Below, in pieces: positions 21,598 to 32,172 of a stretch of DNA of 64,000 nucleotides. Within the stretch, counting starts at the first letter, position 1. The number at the start of each line of letters is the position of its first letter. The translations under genes were made by a program, and so were the position numbers. Location: the NCBI GenBank assembly GCA_025766275.1, contig JAFKAC010000125.1:62001-126000 (forward strand), read 5' to 3'. Source of the stretch: Lactarius indigo (lineage: Eukaryota; Basidiomycota; Agaricomycetes; Russulales; Russulaceae). The notes under the pieces are model-generated. The model was not told where the DNA came from, made no database searches, and saw only the letters and a program-made list of their open reading frames with translations.

Positions 21598-22316
21598 TCA
21601 CCTCTTCTGGTGAGACGGGTGACAGTCCAACTGTCCAGGTTCCAGGGGTAGTAGACTTTGTATGCAGGGAGGAGGATAGCTCTATCCGGTCGATGGGGTC
21701 TTTGTGAACGACGGATCCAATGGTATTCTTCCCAAATACCAAAATGGGTCAAGGTTGTCTTACTTCTCCACAAGAAGTCTTGGAAATACAAGGGGCTTGT
21801 CGAGACTTCGCTTATGCGCGTAAGCGGCTGGGAGAAGTACAGGGTTTCAAGATTGTGCCGGTTTTGGTACAACAGAGAACAGTGCCTTCTGAACACGTCG
21901 AGTTCTCGGGGGGTTCGGGTTGGTAGGCTCTTGGTTACTAGGATAGCCTCGGGGAGGTGACAATGGATTTCTCGGGGTTGGGTCTCGAGATACTGAGCTT
22001 CGTCACTGCTCGTGGAATGCTGTCTTGTAGTCGGAGTTGCTTGGATACTGGGGTACACTGGTTCGCTTGGACCGGCTTGGTTAATACTTGGAAGGGGAAT
22101 CTGGGTGTTGGTAGCTCGTCGAGCTCTGGGGGCTCTTCTTGGGGTAACAGGGGTACTAGGGGTAGAGGCTATGGGTCGATCGTCCACTTGGAAGCGACGA
22201 TGAGTTCTTCTTTGGGTGGCGTGTGAGGATGCCAGGTTAATTGCCCAATGAATTGGATCCAGGGTTTGGCTCGAGAATTTATCAAATTTTACACTCGTAA
22301 AATTTATCTCGACAAT
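21594..22316 (-). CDS. G2 leader ORF C (no methionine)
   Basis: The open frame of about 240 codons ends at TGA 21596-21594, which overlaps the gag ATG. No ATG occurs in any frame across it. It lies in the same frame as ORF B, from which it is separated only by TAG-ATA-GCA-TAG (22328-22317). The first part is Pro/Ser/Thr/Arg-rich; the second part looks like a folded domain (for example PLYFQDFLWRSK and FGIWEEYHWIRR). I recognise no family. It could be translated by non-AUG initiation, stop readthrough or splicing, or be the untranslated remains of an earlier coding region. Confidence 0.45.
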   Translation of the reverse strand: MVEINFTSVKFDKFSSQTLDPIHWAINLASSHATQRRTHRRFQVDDRPIASTPSTPVTPRRAPRARRATNTQIPLPSINQAGPSEPVYPSIQATPTTRQHSTSSDEAQYLETQPREIHCHLPEAILVTKSLPTRTPRELDVFRRHCSLLYQNRHNLETLYFSQPLTRISEVSTSPLYFQDFLWRSKTTLTHFGIWEEYHWIRRSQRPHRPDRAILLPAYKVYYPWNLDSWTVTRLTRRGE

Positions 22317-22325
22317 CTATGCTAT

Positions 22326-23309
22326 CTAGTCCCTTTTTCTATAAGGTAGATAGTTAACTCCAGGGGACCACAATACTACGTTGGGGGGTGTCGGGGGGGT
22401 GTCGGGACGATAACCGCAGGTGCAAACTTCTTGAGAGCACCAACAGGGGCCGGAGGTCAAAGTTGGTCCCCAACCGTCGTTTGGACTAGGCGGCTGGTTA
22501 GTGTCTCCGTTGTGAAGGGAGATGTCGGAGTCTGAAGATTCGTCTTCAGTTTCAGGAGAACTAGGGGGAAGCCGATCTGTTATTCGGCGGAGCAAAGGCG
22601 GAGTCCGGAAAGTTTCTCTGGCGTTGAGAATTGACACTAGTTCAGGGTCGTCCGAGGTCGAAGGGGGATAGTGCCAGATGCTAGGGTTGACCAGGTTCCG
22701 GTCAGGGTTTGACAAGGTAGTTTCCCACACAGAGGTGGCGAAGGAGTAAGTGAATTCCGAACTATCGGAGATGACTAGACGGGGGGCGGAGTCAGGGTGA
22801 ATGATCACTCGGATTTCTTGGAAGGAAATTTGTATTTCCTGATATGTGAGGCGGAGTCGGTCGACAAAGTGAAGAGAGAAGCCGTCTTCGAGTTGCCGGA
22901 CGTAGTGGTCACGACGAGGAGGAACGTGGACAAACCAAAGATAGTCGCTTTTGGTCCACACTAGGAGTTGATCTGTTGGGTGGTTGGTGGCAGAAACAGA
23001 GTTCGAAAGATGCCAATAAAGGAGTTGCTCGTCAGCAGCCTTGACGACTTCAGAAAGATCGTCAATAAACTCGTGGTAAACCCTTTCGGGGATGACTTCT
23101 CCAAAGTCAAAGAGGTCGATGAGGGTTCGTAAGGCAGTAGGGGGTTCTGTCCAACAGTCAAGTCGGGGGTTATCGATGAGGTCGTACGTGGAGGTGACGG
23201 GGTAATAGCGGTCAAGTTGCCGCTGTCTGTGGGACTCGAAGTTAACTCGGGCTCATGCGAGCCTTTGTTCTTCAGATAAGTTGAAAGTGAATGGAGTAGA
23301 AGGAGGCAC
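22326..23309 (-). CDS. G2 leader ORF B (no methionine)
   Basis: The frame opens with GTG at 23309 right after a TAA and runs 327 codons to TAG 22328-22326, broken once by TGA at 23255-23253. The sequence reads as real protein, with aromatic and charged residues in regular spacing (LIDLFDFGEVIPERVYHEF, DYLWFVHVPP), then a Ser/Asp-rich stretch and a Cys-rich end (CWCSQEVCTCGY). The TGA lies in GCATGAGCC; a C-to-T change in an ancestral GCACGAGCC would have created both this stop and one of the only two sense ATGs in the leader. Function unknown. Confidence 0.45.
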
Positions 23310-23416
23310 TTAAATCACTCGATTTAAGTCCAAAACCCAAATAAGTAAACACTTACTTACTTTGCGTTGCACTTAAAACACTCGTTTCAAGACAAGGCAA
23401 ATATATAACCACTTAT

Positions 23417-24694
23417 CTAAAGTGGTTGGTCGTCGGGGAAAGTGGTAATGAAACTAAAAGGGTCGGCAGGGATACGGGGGGAAAGGCTATAGGCAAGAAG
23501 ATGAGGGGCGGAACGAACCAAGTCCTCAAAGAAGTAGGCCTGGTGGTAAGCGTAAATTTGTCCGTTAAAAGAAAAGCGTAAATGTCCGTAAGTGGTAACA
23601 ACCCTTCCGTCCAAAAAGTCCTGGATTTCTAGGGTTACTAGAGAGTCAATGTAACCCGCTCTGTGGACGTTAGTAAGAGGGGCAAAGACACGTCTCAGGC
23701 CCTCCCTGAAATCGTAGCGGATGGTCCCAAAGGGGGTGTCGGGGGAGGGGAGGTCGTATATGGCCTTGGAACAGACGTATAGGGGAGGGAAGTCGGGGTG
23801 TTGAGCGGGGTCAACAACGCGTGGGAAGAGGGTGTAGACGTGAGGGGGCAGGAGACGAAAGGGGGTGACAGAAGGAAAGATTGGGGGAAAGGTGACGAGG
23901 GAAGTGGCGAGGGGAACTTTGGTGATCAGTTCCCGAAGTGTGGTGGAGGCGGGCCGCCAAGACTCTCCTTGGGGGGTGATGACGGCGATGTACTGGTGAG
24001 GGTGTTCTCCTTGGTGAAGGAGACAAGGGGGGGCTTGGTAGGCAGTAGCGCCAAGTGGGGGAAGGTTCTCCTGGTCGGGGTGAGGGGCCGGAGGGAAGAC
24101 GGGGCCTTGTTCTGCTACTCGCTCGTAGTTAATCGGCGAGTCGGGGGTCGCAAGGCGGGAGGGGACCGGAACAGGAGACGGAGAGCGACGAGGAGTCGGA
24201 GGAAGAACAGGAGGTGGCGAAGGAGAGCCACGAAGGGGAACAGGGGGGCGGGGGGTCGGGATTCGGAGGGAAGGCGCAGACTCAGCGCGGGGTTCAGGGG
24301 ACAAGGGGACAATGTTCCCATTGAGGTCGATGATCTCGAGGACCTCTTCGTAGAACTGGGCGACACTGGGGGACAGGGAACGAGGGGAAGGACGAGGGGT
24401 GGCTTCTTCAGCCGGAGCGTAGGGGTAAACTAGTTCGGGGGTTGTGTCCCGAACGAGGGCAACAGGGGCGGGGGGCTCGTTACCACCGAAGGTGGCGGGG
24501 GTGTAGGGGGCGGTGAAGCGGAGGCTGTCGAGACGGACAGCAGAGGAGGAGGGGACAGGGGAAGTTCGGGAAAAGTCGAGGGGGCTACCTTGGTTATCGA
24601 ACTCCGACTGGTAGCTGGCAGAGTCTCCGTCCCACTGACCGTACTGCGAGAAGTCGTACTCGTAGTTGTAGTCAGTCACTGGAACAGCCCGGGG
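23417..24694 (-). CDS. G2 leader ORF A, 425 codons, no methionine
   Basis: This is the first ORF after the primer site. It is open from CCC at 24694, with GTG at 24679 as a possible near-cognate start, and has no ATG codon over its whole length. The N-terminus is rich in Tyr/Asp/Ser, the middle (about residues 90-230) is strongly Pro/Ser/Arg-rich, and the C-terminal 180 residues look globular (FGTIRYDFREGL, IYAYHQAYFFEDLV). I recognise no family. Ty3 elements normally place gag here. It may be an accessory protein made from a non-AUG start. Confidence 0.5.
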   Translation of the reverse strand, partial: PRAVPVTDYNYEYDFSQYGQWDGDSASYQSEFDNQGSPLDFSRTSPVPSSSAVRLDSLRFTAPYTPATFGGNEPPAPVALVRDTTPELVYPYAPAEEATPRPSPRSLSPSVAQFYEEVLEIIDLNGNIVPLSPEPRAESAPSLRIPTPRPPVPLRGSPSPPPVLPPTPRRSPSPVPVPSRLATPDSPINYERVAEQGPVFPPAPHPDQENLPPLGATAYQAPPCLLHQGEHPHQYIAVITPQGESWRPASTTLRELITKVPLATSLVTFPPIFPSVTPFRLLPPHVYTLFPRVVDPAQHPDFPPLYVCSKAIYDLPSPDTPFGTIRYDFREGLRRVFAPLTNVHRAGYIDSLVTLEIQDFLDGRVVTTYGHLRFSFNGQIYAYHQAYFFEDLVRSAPHLLAYSLSPRIPADPFSFITTFPDDQPL

Positions 24695-24708
24695 TCAGTC
24701 TATTGGAG

Positions 24709-24718
24709 AGACTGTCCA
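24709..24718 (-). other. G2 primer-binding site (self-priming type)
   Basis: On the minus strand TGGACAGTCT lies 2 nt inside the 5' LTR edge. It pairs perfectly with AGACTGTCCA at 24913-24904, the predicted 5' end of the transcript. Confidence 0.6.
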
Positions 24719-24720
24719 AG

Positions 24721-25394
24721 TGTGGTGAACTCACTGTCACTCGACAGCGAGGGATGCGTTTGAAGACGACGGCGGGCGAGATGGAGACGGAGAGAACGTC
24801 GAGGGGGCGAAGAGGAGGCGTTCTTGGCTCAGAGGAGGTAGTGGCGCACACAAGGTGGGGCACTCGAAGGAGCTGAGAGGCAAGAGAGGGAAGATGTCAC
24901 AAGTGGACAGTCTGAGGGACTGTCCGATAGATTGCGCTAGCTTATATACTACAGGGGGTGGTCTGTGCGTAAGTTTAGGGCAGGCTTAGGGCCTGTCCAC
25001 GGGTGCTGCGCAGTACTGCGCAAAGGAACATTCTAGAGACATCTAACAATAGAGTCCAATAAGAAGAGGTTTAAACATAGAACAGCTGCGCCGCAGTCGA
25101 TGGCGCAATCTTGCGTGAGGATGGCGTGATTCCGCAGTCAATACGGGAATCCCCGAGGGGTGGTGACTTGGTTGATTATCTTCGTTGATTGATCAACAAT
25201 CAACTGTTGATTGTGTACACAACACGTGGCTTGAGAGACGTGACTGATCACGTGACTGATCACGTGATTGTTTAAGAACAGAATTCAAACTCCGATTCGG
25301 AATTCCCCTTTAGGAAGGTGATTACATAAGACCGGACCGACGCGGACCGGTCCTAAGCGCCCTTGAGTCACGACCGGGTTATAGGTTCGTGACA
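24721..25394 (-). repeat. 5' LTR of G2
   Basis: The 674-bp LTR carries promoter elements in the minus sense. It contains a 12-bp direct duplication (GTGACTGATCAC) around 25240 that the other LTR lacks. Confidence 0.95.
24904..24948 (-). promoter_or_regulatory. G2 TATA box and predicted mRNA 5' end
   Basis: TATATAAG begins at 24948 on the minus strand. The 10-mer complementary to the primer site starts 35 nt later, at 24913. No ATG occurs between it and the LTR end. The start site is inferred from this spacing. Confidence 0.6.
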
Positions 25395-28300
25395 CTATCC
25401 CATGTTCAAACACAAATGGGCCAAGCTTCAGGATGTGTATGGCGGTGCTTCGGGCAGCACCACCATCTTTAATTTGTGGATTCAGATAACTCAAGCCCGC
25501 CTCGACGACTCTGCACCCATGGCCTCACAACTGGCCAAGCTCAATGAGCTTAGGGTTGCCCTTTCCAATGCACAGATGGGTGTCTCTGACACTCAGTTCT
25601 GTCTCATTCTCCTACACGCACTGCCGCCCTCCTACGAGGTGTTGGCCTCTACTATCCTCACCAGTGGGGCCCCCTCCACACTCAAGCACGCTGAAATAAT
25701 TGCGCGCATAGTGTCGGAAGAGGCTCGCCGCTCCGGGCCCTCTGGCTCCTCCCTCAACAAGGTGGCCCCTGTCAAGTCGACAGGCAAGAAGGGCAAAAAG
25801 GACCACTCTGGTCTGACTTGCCACTATTGCAACAAAAAGGGCCATATCAAGCCTGATTGCAGGAGGAAGAAGAAGGACGAGGCTGACGCAAAGGAGAAGG
25901 AGAAAGCAGGCAACAAGGCTGCCAATAGTCATATTCTTGTACCTACCACCGCCTCCATTAAGGAGGTCGAAGAGCCCGCCATAGACTGGGCCTCTGAATC
26001 AATTGGTGTTGCCTTGTATGCTGCCTCGCATGTGCGTTGGATGATGGATAGTGGTGCTACACACCACATCACCCCACATCGGTCTGACTTCAAGGACTAC
26101 ACCCCAACCAAAGGCACTGTACGCCTGGGTGATAAGTCCACTATAGACCAAGTGGGTGTTGGGTCTGTCGTCTTTACTATGAGCCAGGGTATTTCTATCA
26201 CCCTCAGCAATGTGCTACACCTACCACAGGTGAAGACGCGCTTCTTGTCGAAGCGCGCCCTAGCACAAAAGGGTGCTGAAATTGCCTTTGACAGTGGCTC
26301 ATTTAAAATATCTGTCAACCAAAAGTGTGTGGCCAAAGGCTACCTTGAGGACAACCTATACTGGTTGGACGCAGCCAGCGTCGGCCTCAACGCCCACACA
26401 AAAACAAGTGCTGCCACACTTGACATCTGGCATCAACGCATGGGACACATCTCCTCTGCGGCGCTGAAGGCGCATGGTCCCTCTGCCACTACCGGCATGG
26501 ACATAGATAGCTCCACCACGGCCCACACAGTCTGCCGTGGGTGCGAAATGGGCAAGTCGACTCGCCAACCCTTTTCTGCGTCCTCCAATAAAAGGACAAC
26601 TCGTCAATTTGAGATTGTACACAGTGACCTCGCCGGTCCTATGCAGACTCAGTCCCTGCAAGGCTCGACCTACACAGCCACCTTCATAGATGACCACACT
26701 AAGTTCACTGTGGTCCACTTCCTTAAGTCGAAGGATCAGTTTGCTAAGTCGCTGCAGATGTATTTGGCCTGGGGTGAAACCCAGTCTGGCCATAAATTGC
26801 ACGCTCTGCACTCTGACCGCGGTGGCGAGTACATGTCGAGTGTCACGCAGGACATTCTTAAGCAGAAAGGGATAGAGCATCACCTCACGATGCCGGGTTC
26901 ACCACAGTCCAACGGGAAAGCCGAGCGGTTTAACCGCACCATTATGGATAAGGCAATGTCCATGCTTCACACAGCTGGCATGTCTAAAGGCTTCTGGGAG
27001 CATGCAGTGTGCGCAGCTGTGCACATCTATAATCGCTCTCCAGTCCGTGGGCTTAAGTGGCACACTCCCTATGAGCTCTGGCACTCTGGCAAAGTGCCCG
27101 ATGTCTCACATCTTCGCGTCTTTGGATGCAAGGGGTACATGCACGTACCCGCTGATAAGCGTCGCAAATTGGATGCGAAGGCCATTGAGGTCACGCTTAT
27201 CAGGTTTGAGCCCGAATCTAAGGGCTATAAGCTCTGGGACCGCTCAACCCGCTTCGTCTGAGTGTCCAGGGATGTGACATTCGACGAGAGTAGCTTCCTG
27301 TCCCTTCAGGGTGTTGAGACACACCCCACACCTTCACCACCAGTCATGCCTAGCACAACAGTGACTGCCGTGCCTCACCCGCCGGCGTTACCACCAATGC
27401 GAGCCCCCTCCCCTGCACACTCCAGTAGTAGTGAGGAGGAGGATGTTGAAAAGCTCTTAGACCCCCCACAAGTCCAACCACGCCCCACCACTCCACCACC
27501 TGCTCTGCCAGCTCCGCCCACCACACCAAAGCGTGAGCATGCCACTCCCACTTCACCCCCACCACGTCCTAGTGCAACGCGCATTATGCGCCATGTCCCT
27601 CCTCCCTCACCAGAAATGCCTGGGGGTTTTGAGGATCGTGCACAGCGTAGTCAGCTGTTGCACGAAATGGACAATGCACCAAGGCGCACTGCTCGTGTCC
27701 CTGTGCCTAATCCGCGTTACTTCAATGCGGACAATGCGGCATGGCGCGGCAGGCGTTTGGGGTATGCGGAGTTATTGGCTGCTGCCTTTATAGGCCGAGA
27801 CCCTGCAACTTATGCAGAGGCCATGCGGTCTGCAGCTGCAGATGAGTGGACTAAGGCGTGTCAGTATGAAATGGACGCCCTAGCTAAAAATGGGACTTGG
27901 GAGTTAGTGGATCTCCAGCCTAATCGTAAGGCAGTAAAATCCAAATGGGTCTTTAAGCTCAAAGCGGATGGCCGCTACAGAGCTCGCTTGGTGGCTAAGG
28001 GATTCATGCAGATCCCTGGCGTAGATTTTGATGAAACCTTCTCTCCCGTCGCACGATTTGAGTCGCTACGTTTACTTCTGGCGTTGGCCGCGCTGGAGGA
28101 CTGGCACATCCATCAGATGGATGTCAAGTCTGCTTTTCTCAATGGCGTGCTTGACGAGGAGATATACATGGAGCAGCCACAAGGTTTCACTGTCACTGGC
28201 TCTGAGACGAAGGTGTGTCGCCTGGTTAAGGCGATCTATGGTCTCAAACAGGCCTCCCGCACATGAAACTTGCAATTCCATGGAGTGCTCACTGCACTCG

Positions 28301-29362
28301 GCTTTAAGCGGACGTTTGCTGATGCTGGCATATATGTGATGCCTCAACGGGAGGGGTATGATCCACTCTTCGTTATTGTCTACGTTGACGACATCACTAT
28401 ACTGGGTCCCTCGTTGAGTGGAATTAAGCGTCTTAAGTCAGACTTGTCTGAACGCTATGAGATGACAGATCTCGGGGAGATAGAGTCCTATCTTGGTATG
28501 CGCATTGTGCGCAACCGCTCCCTTAGACGCATTGAAATAGATCAGTCTGGCTACATCAAGGATGTCCTTGAACGCTTTGGCATGTCTGATGCCACACCAC
28601 ACAACACACCCTTGCCCGCTGGTGCTGACGAGCACCTGGTTAAATATACGTCGCAGGCAACTGCCTCAGATATCTCTCACTACCAATCTCTTATTGGGAG
28701 TCTGCTTTACGTGCAGATTGGCACTAGGCCAGATATCTCCTTCGCTGTGTCACGTTTGGCGCAGTACGCAGCGAACCCTTCACCACAACATCTGCGACTT
28801 GCGCAGTATGTCCTGTCCTACTTAGTGGGAACTATGGATATGCGTATTGTCTATGATGGTGCCAATGGCGATGGCCTTCACGGCTACACTGATTCCAGTC
28901 TGGCTGATCAGACTGACGACTGCCACTCCACCTCTGGTTATGTGTTCCTACTAGCTAACGGTGCAATAAGCTGGTCTTCGCGCAAGCAAAAGACTGTTGC
29001 CCAAAACACAACGGAAGCGGAATACATGGCCATGACCGACACGGCTAACCAGGCTGCATGGTATCAGAGCTTCCTCACGGAACTCGGGTACGAGGTCGAC
29101 GACCCCATCCCACTTCATGGTGACAATAAGGGTGCCATTGACTTGGCCTTGAACCCTGTCACTGGGAGACGGTCTAAGCACATTGCCATACGGCATCATG
29201 TCATTAGGGAGTACATCGAAAAGGGGACCATCACCCTCATTAGAACTCCTACTGTGGATATGGTTGCGGACGGCTTTACAAAGTCACTACCGCGTGTCCT
29301 GCTGCAGAAGCACAACGATGACATGGGACTTGTGTGTACTTAGATTGTAGATCACAGGGAGA

Positions 29363-29980
29363 TGTTGATAAGTGACCCTTGCGCACTTAGCAGCTCGTAC
29401 GGACCGGACTTGCAGCATGGACTGCTTTAGATTAGATTAATTGGACCTGTAGATTACTTACATTTGATCTGTACAATCTAGCGCTAATCATTGCGTCATG
29501 TATGACATCATGTACTATGACATCATGTAGAACACTCCAGACACTTCATTGTACTCAGTACTTTGTTCTCTTTTAGTTCTTATCTTTATTATGATGTCAC
29601 TATGATATCATCTTTGTCTGGACTTTCCTTGTTCTTGCACGCCTTGTTCCCTTTACACACACTCCTTTGTCCTGTTGTAGAACAATGCGTCCCTTGTATT
29701 CTGTGACACTCTGTTACCTACCTTGTAGTTGTGTCACCCTCCTGTATAGTATAAGTAGTAGTGCCTGTATGCTCCTGGTCCACATCAGTTCCCTCACTGT
29801 TGTGTGCCAGGTATGTCTTTTCCTCTCAATTGTAATATCAGTTCCCTCACTGTTGTGTGCCAGACAATCTCTCTTGCTTTCACTTGCTTGACACCCTGTG
29901 CTGCTTCTCAGTCACCTTCTATATCTCACCACAGTCCTATCAGTTCACTGTGAGTATAGTCCTTATGTGTCTGTTCATCA
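29363..29980 (+). repeat. 3' LTR of C1 (LTR1 copy d)
   Basis: The 618-bp LTR is preceded by a purine-rich tract (CACAGGGAGA, 29353-29362). It is the long subtype with the 52-bp duplication, like copy c. Confidence 0.93.
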
Positions 29981-30027
29981 AAGATAAGCAAAGAAAAGAA
30001 CAAGTCCAAAAGATAAGAAATCATAAC
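29981..30027 (-). repeat. LTR2-type fragment
   Basis: On the minus strand it begins TGTTATGATTTCTTATC, matching the first 47 nt of LTR2 at 33850 with differences. It is cut on the left by C1 and abuts G4 protease sequence on the right. Confidence 0.6.
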
Positions 30028-31620
30028 AAGTTGATTGTGGGTTCATAGGTCACCAGCCAGGGGTATCCAAGAACTATGTCTTTACTTCTGAGGTTGGTGA
30101 CAAGGAATCTCATGGTCCTGTGAAGCCCTTTGGCACAGATGTCTAGGTTGGAAAAATGAGTGATAGACCCAGCTTTGTTTTCAGTATTGTCTATGTTCCA
30201 TATTTTTCATGCTTTGTCCAGTGAGTGGTTGGGTTCCAATGCCCAATTTTTGTGTGAAGTTTGGATGTATGAAGTTGTCAGTAGCTCTGGAATCTACCAA
30301 TGCTCTAATGTTGGCCATTTGGTAATTTGTGTGAATCAATACTGGAATTCGAAGAGATTGAAAGCAAGTCATGATTACAGAATTACAGTTAAATACCCTC
30401 ACCCAGGCCAATGGGTTCAAGTGTTCCGAAAACCCTCCTTTCCCCATAGATCCTGCAGTATCAGGTCCTTCACCTCATCTGGGGTGTTTGCTACTCCTGA
30501 GAGCCATTCCTTGGCCCGTTCTTCAGCCATCTTGCTGGTTGATGTGGCATTGATTTGTGCCATCATTTGTTCTTGAAAGTGGTCATTGGTCTCCATACTT
30601 CAGATGTTTTTTTGACTTGGTCCCACAGGCTGCCACTGTCTAGGCTGCCTTGGGAATGGACAATTTCATGAGAGATGTCCCAGCACATTGCAATTATAGC
30701 AAAGGACTGTCCTTAAATCTCGATGAGATCCACCTTGCCCTCACCCCTAACTCCTGGTCCTCCTTGAGGAGAGTAAGGAGGTGATGTGGTATATGGTGGG
30801 TTACTGTAATTGATCTCTTCAGACCCTGCAAGTCATGCTTTTGTTTGGTCTGTGGGGTGTCCATTGCCCATGGATTTGCTAGGTTTTGTGACACTGTCCA
30901 GCCAGTGTTGCCTGTCCTCTTCTTCTGGTTGTTGTCCTTGTACCCATCTAGACGTGCTTGAAGATGGATGTAGTTCTTTTGCCTTTGGAGTACCACCTGT
31001 TTCCATTTGTCAAACATCTCCAGTTCGTCTAATTTGAATGTCTTCTTGTATAACTTCTTTGGCAGTCCTCTGGTGAACAGGTCTATGGTTTGAGGGTCAT
31101 TCAGTCGATATCCTGCTTTCCTGGTTGCTTCTTTGAACTCGTTGACATATTTGTTGATGTCTCCATTGACCATTTTGAGGCCCTTTCACAGAAGTGCTTG
31201 AGCCTGTTCTTGTTGAAGGGTGTTAACAAACCTTTGGTTAAACCCTTTTGTTACTGTGTCCCATAGTGTGTGTGTGTGTTGGTCGATTCCTTGTTGAATT
31301 TGTCTGTTGAGCCACTTAAGGTAGGAGAGTACCCATTCACTGACAGTGGTGCCCTTGACGTATGACAGAAACAGGAGACAACACCTGTAGTCATTGTGCA
31401 TAATGGTGGTATCAAGGTTCATTCCCCAATACACATGCCACTGAGTCAGGAACACGTCTACTTTAGTTCTGTCTCCATCAAAAATAGTGGGGAGCTTGCC
31501 AGTTAGTTTCTCATGTCCATTTGGACTGTGCCCTCCTCCACCTCCTCCAGGTGCTCCCCCACCTGGTGGTCCTCCTGGGAAGCCATCTCCTCTGGGTAGG
31601 TCCAGAGGGAAACCTCCACC
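30028..31620 (-). pseudogene. Ty3/Gypsy gag and protease remnant (G4)
   Basis: Read right to left: a Gly/Pro-rich linker, capsid (LPTIFDGDRTKVDVFLTQWH, about 31480; VKGTTVSEWVLSYLKWLN, about 31320), the second half of capsid from about 31170 (INKYVNEFKEATRKAGYRL), a degenerate zinc knuckle near 30700, and protease (RALVDSRATDNFIHPNF at about 30260, where Gly of DSGAT is Arg). It ends after the GYPWL-like motif near 30050. Frame changes and stops are frequent downstream of 30690. The family is related to G1 and G3 but distinct. RT, RNase H and integrase are absent. Confidence 0.8.
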
Positions 31621-32172
31621 TGATGAACAGCACACAAAGGTAGCATACTCACAGTGGACTAAGAGGACTGTGGTGAGATAGGCTGGGTGGCTGGAAAGCA
31701 GCAACAGGAGTCAAGCAAGGTAAAGCAAGAGTGTCTGGCACACAACAGTGAGGAACTGATGTGGACCAGGAGCGTACAAGCCTACTACTTATACTATACA
31801 GGGGAGTGACACTAGTACAAGAGAAGTAACATAGAGTCACAGAATACAAGGAGCATTGTTCTACATACAGGACAAAAGGAATGTACTAAAGGAGAACAAG
31901 GTGACCAGAACAAGGAAAGTCTAGACAAGTATGATATCATAGTGACATCACAATAAAGATAACGCTGCAAAGAGAACAAGGGATGGAGTACAATGAAATG
32001 TCCAGAGTGTTCTACATGATGTCATTGTACATGATGTCATAGATAAGCTAAGAAGTCCGAGATTGTACAGATCATATAATCTAATCTACAGGTCCAATAT
32101 ATCTTATCTAAAGCAGTCCATATCTGCAAGTCCTTTTAGAGCCGCTAAGTGCGCGCGGGCCACTTATCAACA
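31621..32172 (-). repeat. Solo LTR1 (copy e)
   Basis: This is an inverted 552-bp LTR1. The flanks CCACC and TATGT do not match, and it separates G4 gag from an LTR2-type fragment. It therefore marks a deletion or recombination rather than a simple insertion. Confidence 0.88.

Larger units (their letters stand above)
15613..25394 (-). mobile_element. Ty3/Gypsy chromovirus G2, young and complete
   Basis: The element is 9782 bp with LTRs of 662 and 674 bp and perfect 5-bp target duplication CTATC at 15608-15612 and 25395-25399 inside the C1 gag. By eye the two LTRs differ by one substitution and one 12-bp duplication (GTGACTGATCAC). Gag and Pol are both open. Its CpG content is well preserved compared with the decayed neighbours. 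Gag does not start near the 5' LTR but 3.1 kb into the element, after an unusual leader with three long methionine-free ORFs. Confidence 0.95.
15234..29343 (+). pseudogene. C1 Gag-Pol polyprotein, split by G2
   Basis: Coding blocks are 15234-15612 and 25400-29343, in the same frame once one CTATC copy is removed. The order is typical Copia: Gag with zinc knuckle CHYCNKKGHIKPDC (about 25820), protease MMDSGATHHIT (about 26041), integrase with HHCC (about 26430-26560) and SDRGGEY core (about 26815), RT with VYVDDI (about 28379) and RNase H with ETEAEYMA-like motif TTEAEYMAM (about 29010). Only two stops interrupt it, both TGA: 27259-27261 and 28264-28266, the latter where Copia RT has Trp (SRTWN-type). 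Reversal of two transitions would make it open, so it was recently functional. It could still be mobilised in trans. Confidence 0.88.
13843..29980 (+). mobile_element. Ty1/Copia element C1 (source family of LTR1)
   Basis: The parts are 5' LTR 13843-14456, half-tRNA primer site, gag-pol, polypurine tract and 3' LTR 29363-29980. Ty3 element G2 is inserted in the gag. Without G2 the element is about 6.35 kb, a normal Copia size. The outer flanks do not match (CTACC on the left, AAGAT on the right): the left flank is G3 integrase and the right flank is a Ty3 LTR fragment, so the expected target duplication is missing. Confidence 0.9.

Noticed and set aside
23798..24433. 211-codon plus-strand ORF in the G2 leader
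   Set aside because: Gly/Arg/Glu-rich shadow of the Pro-rich ORF A; all aligned signals of the element are on the minus strand.
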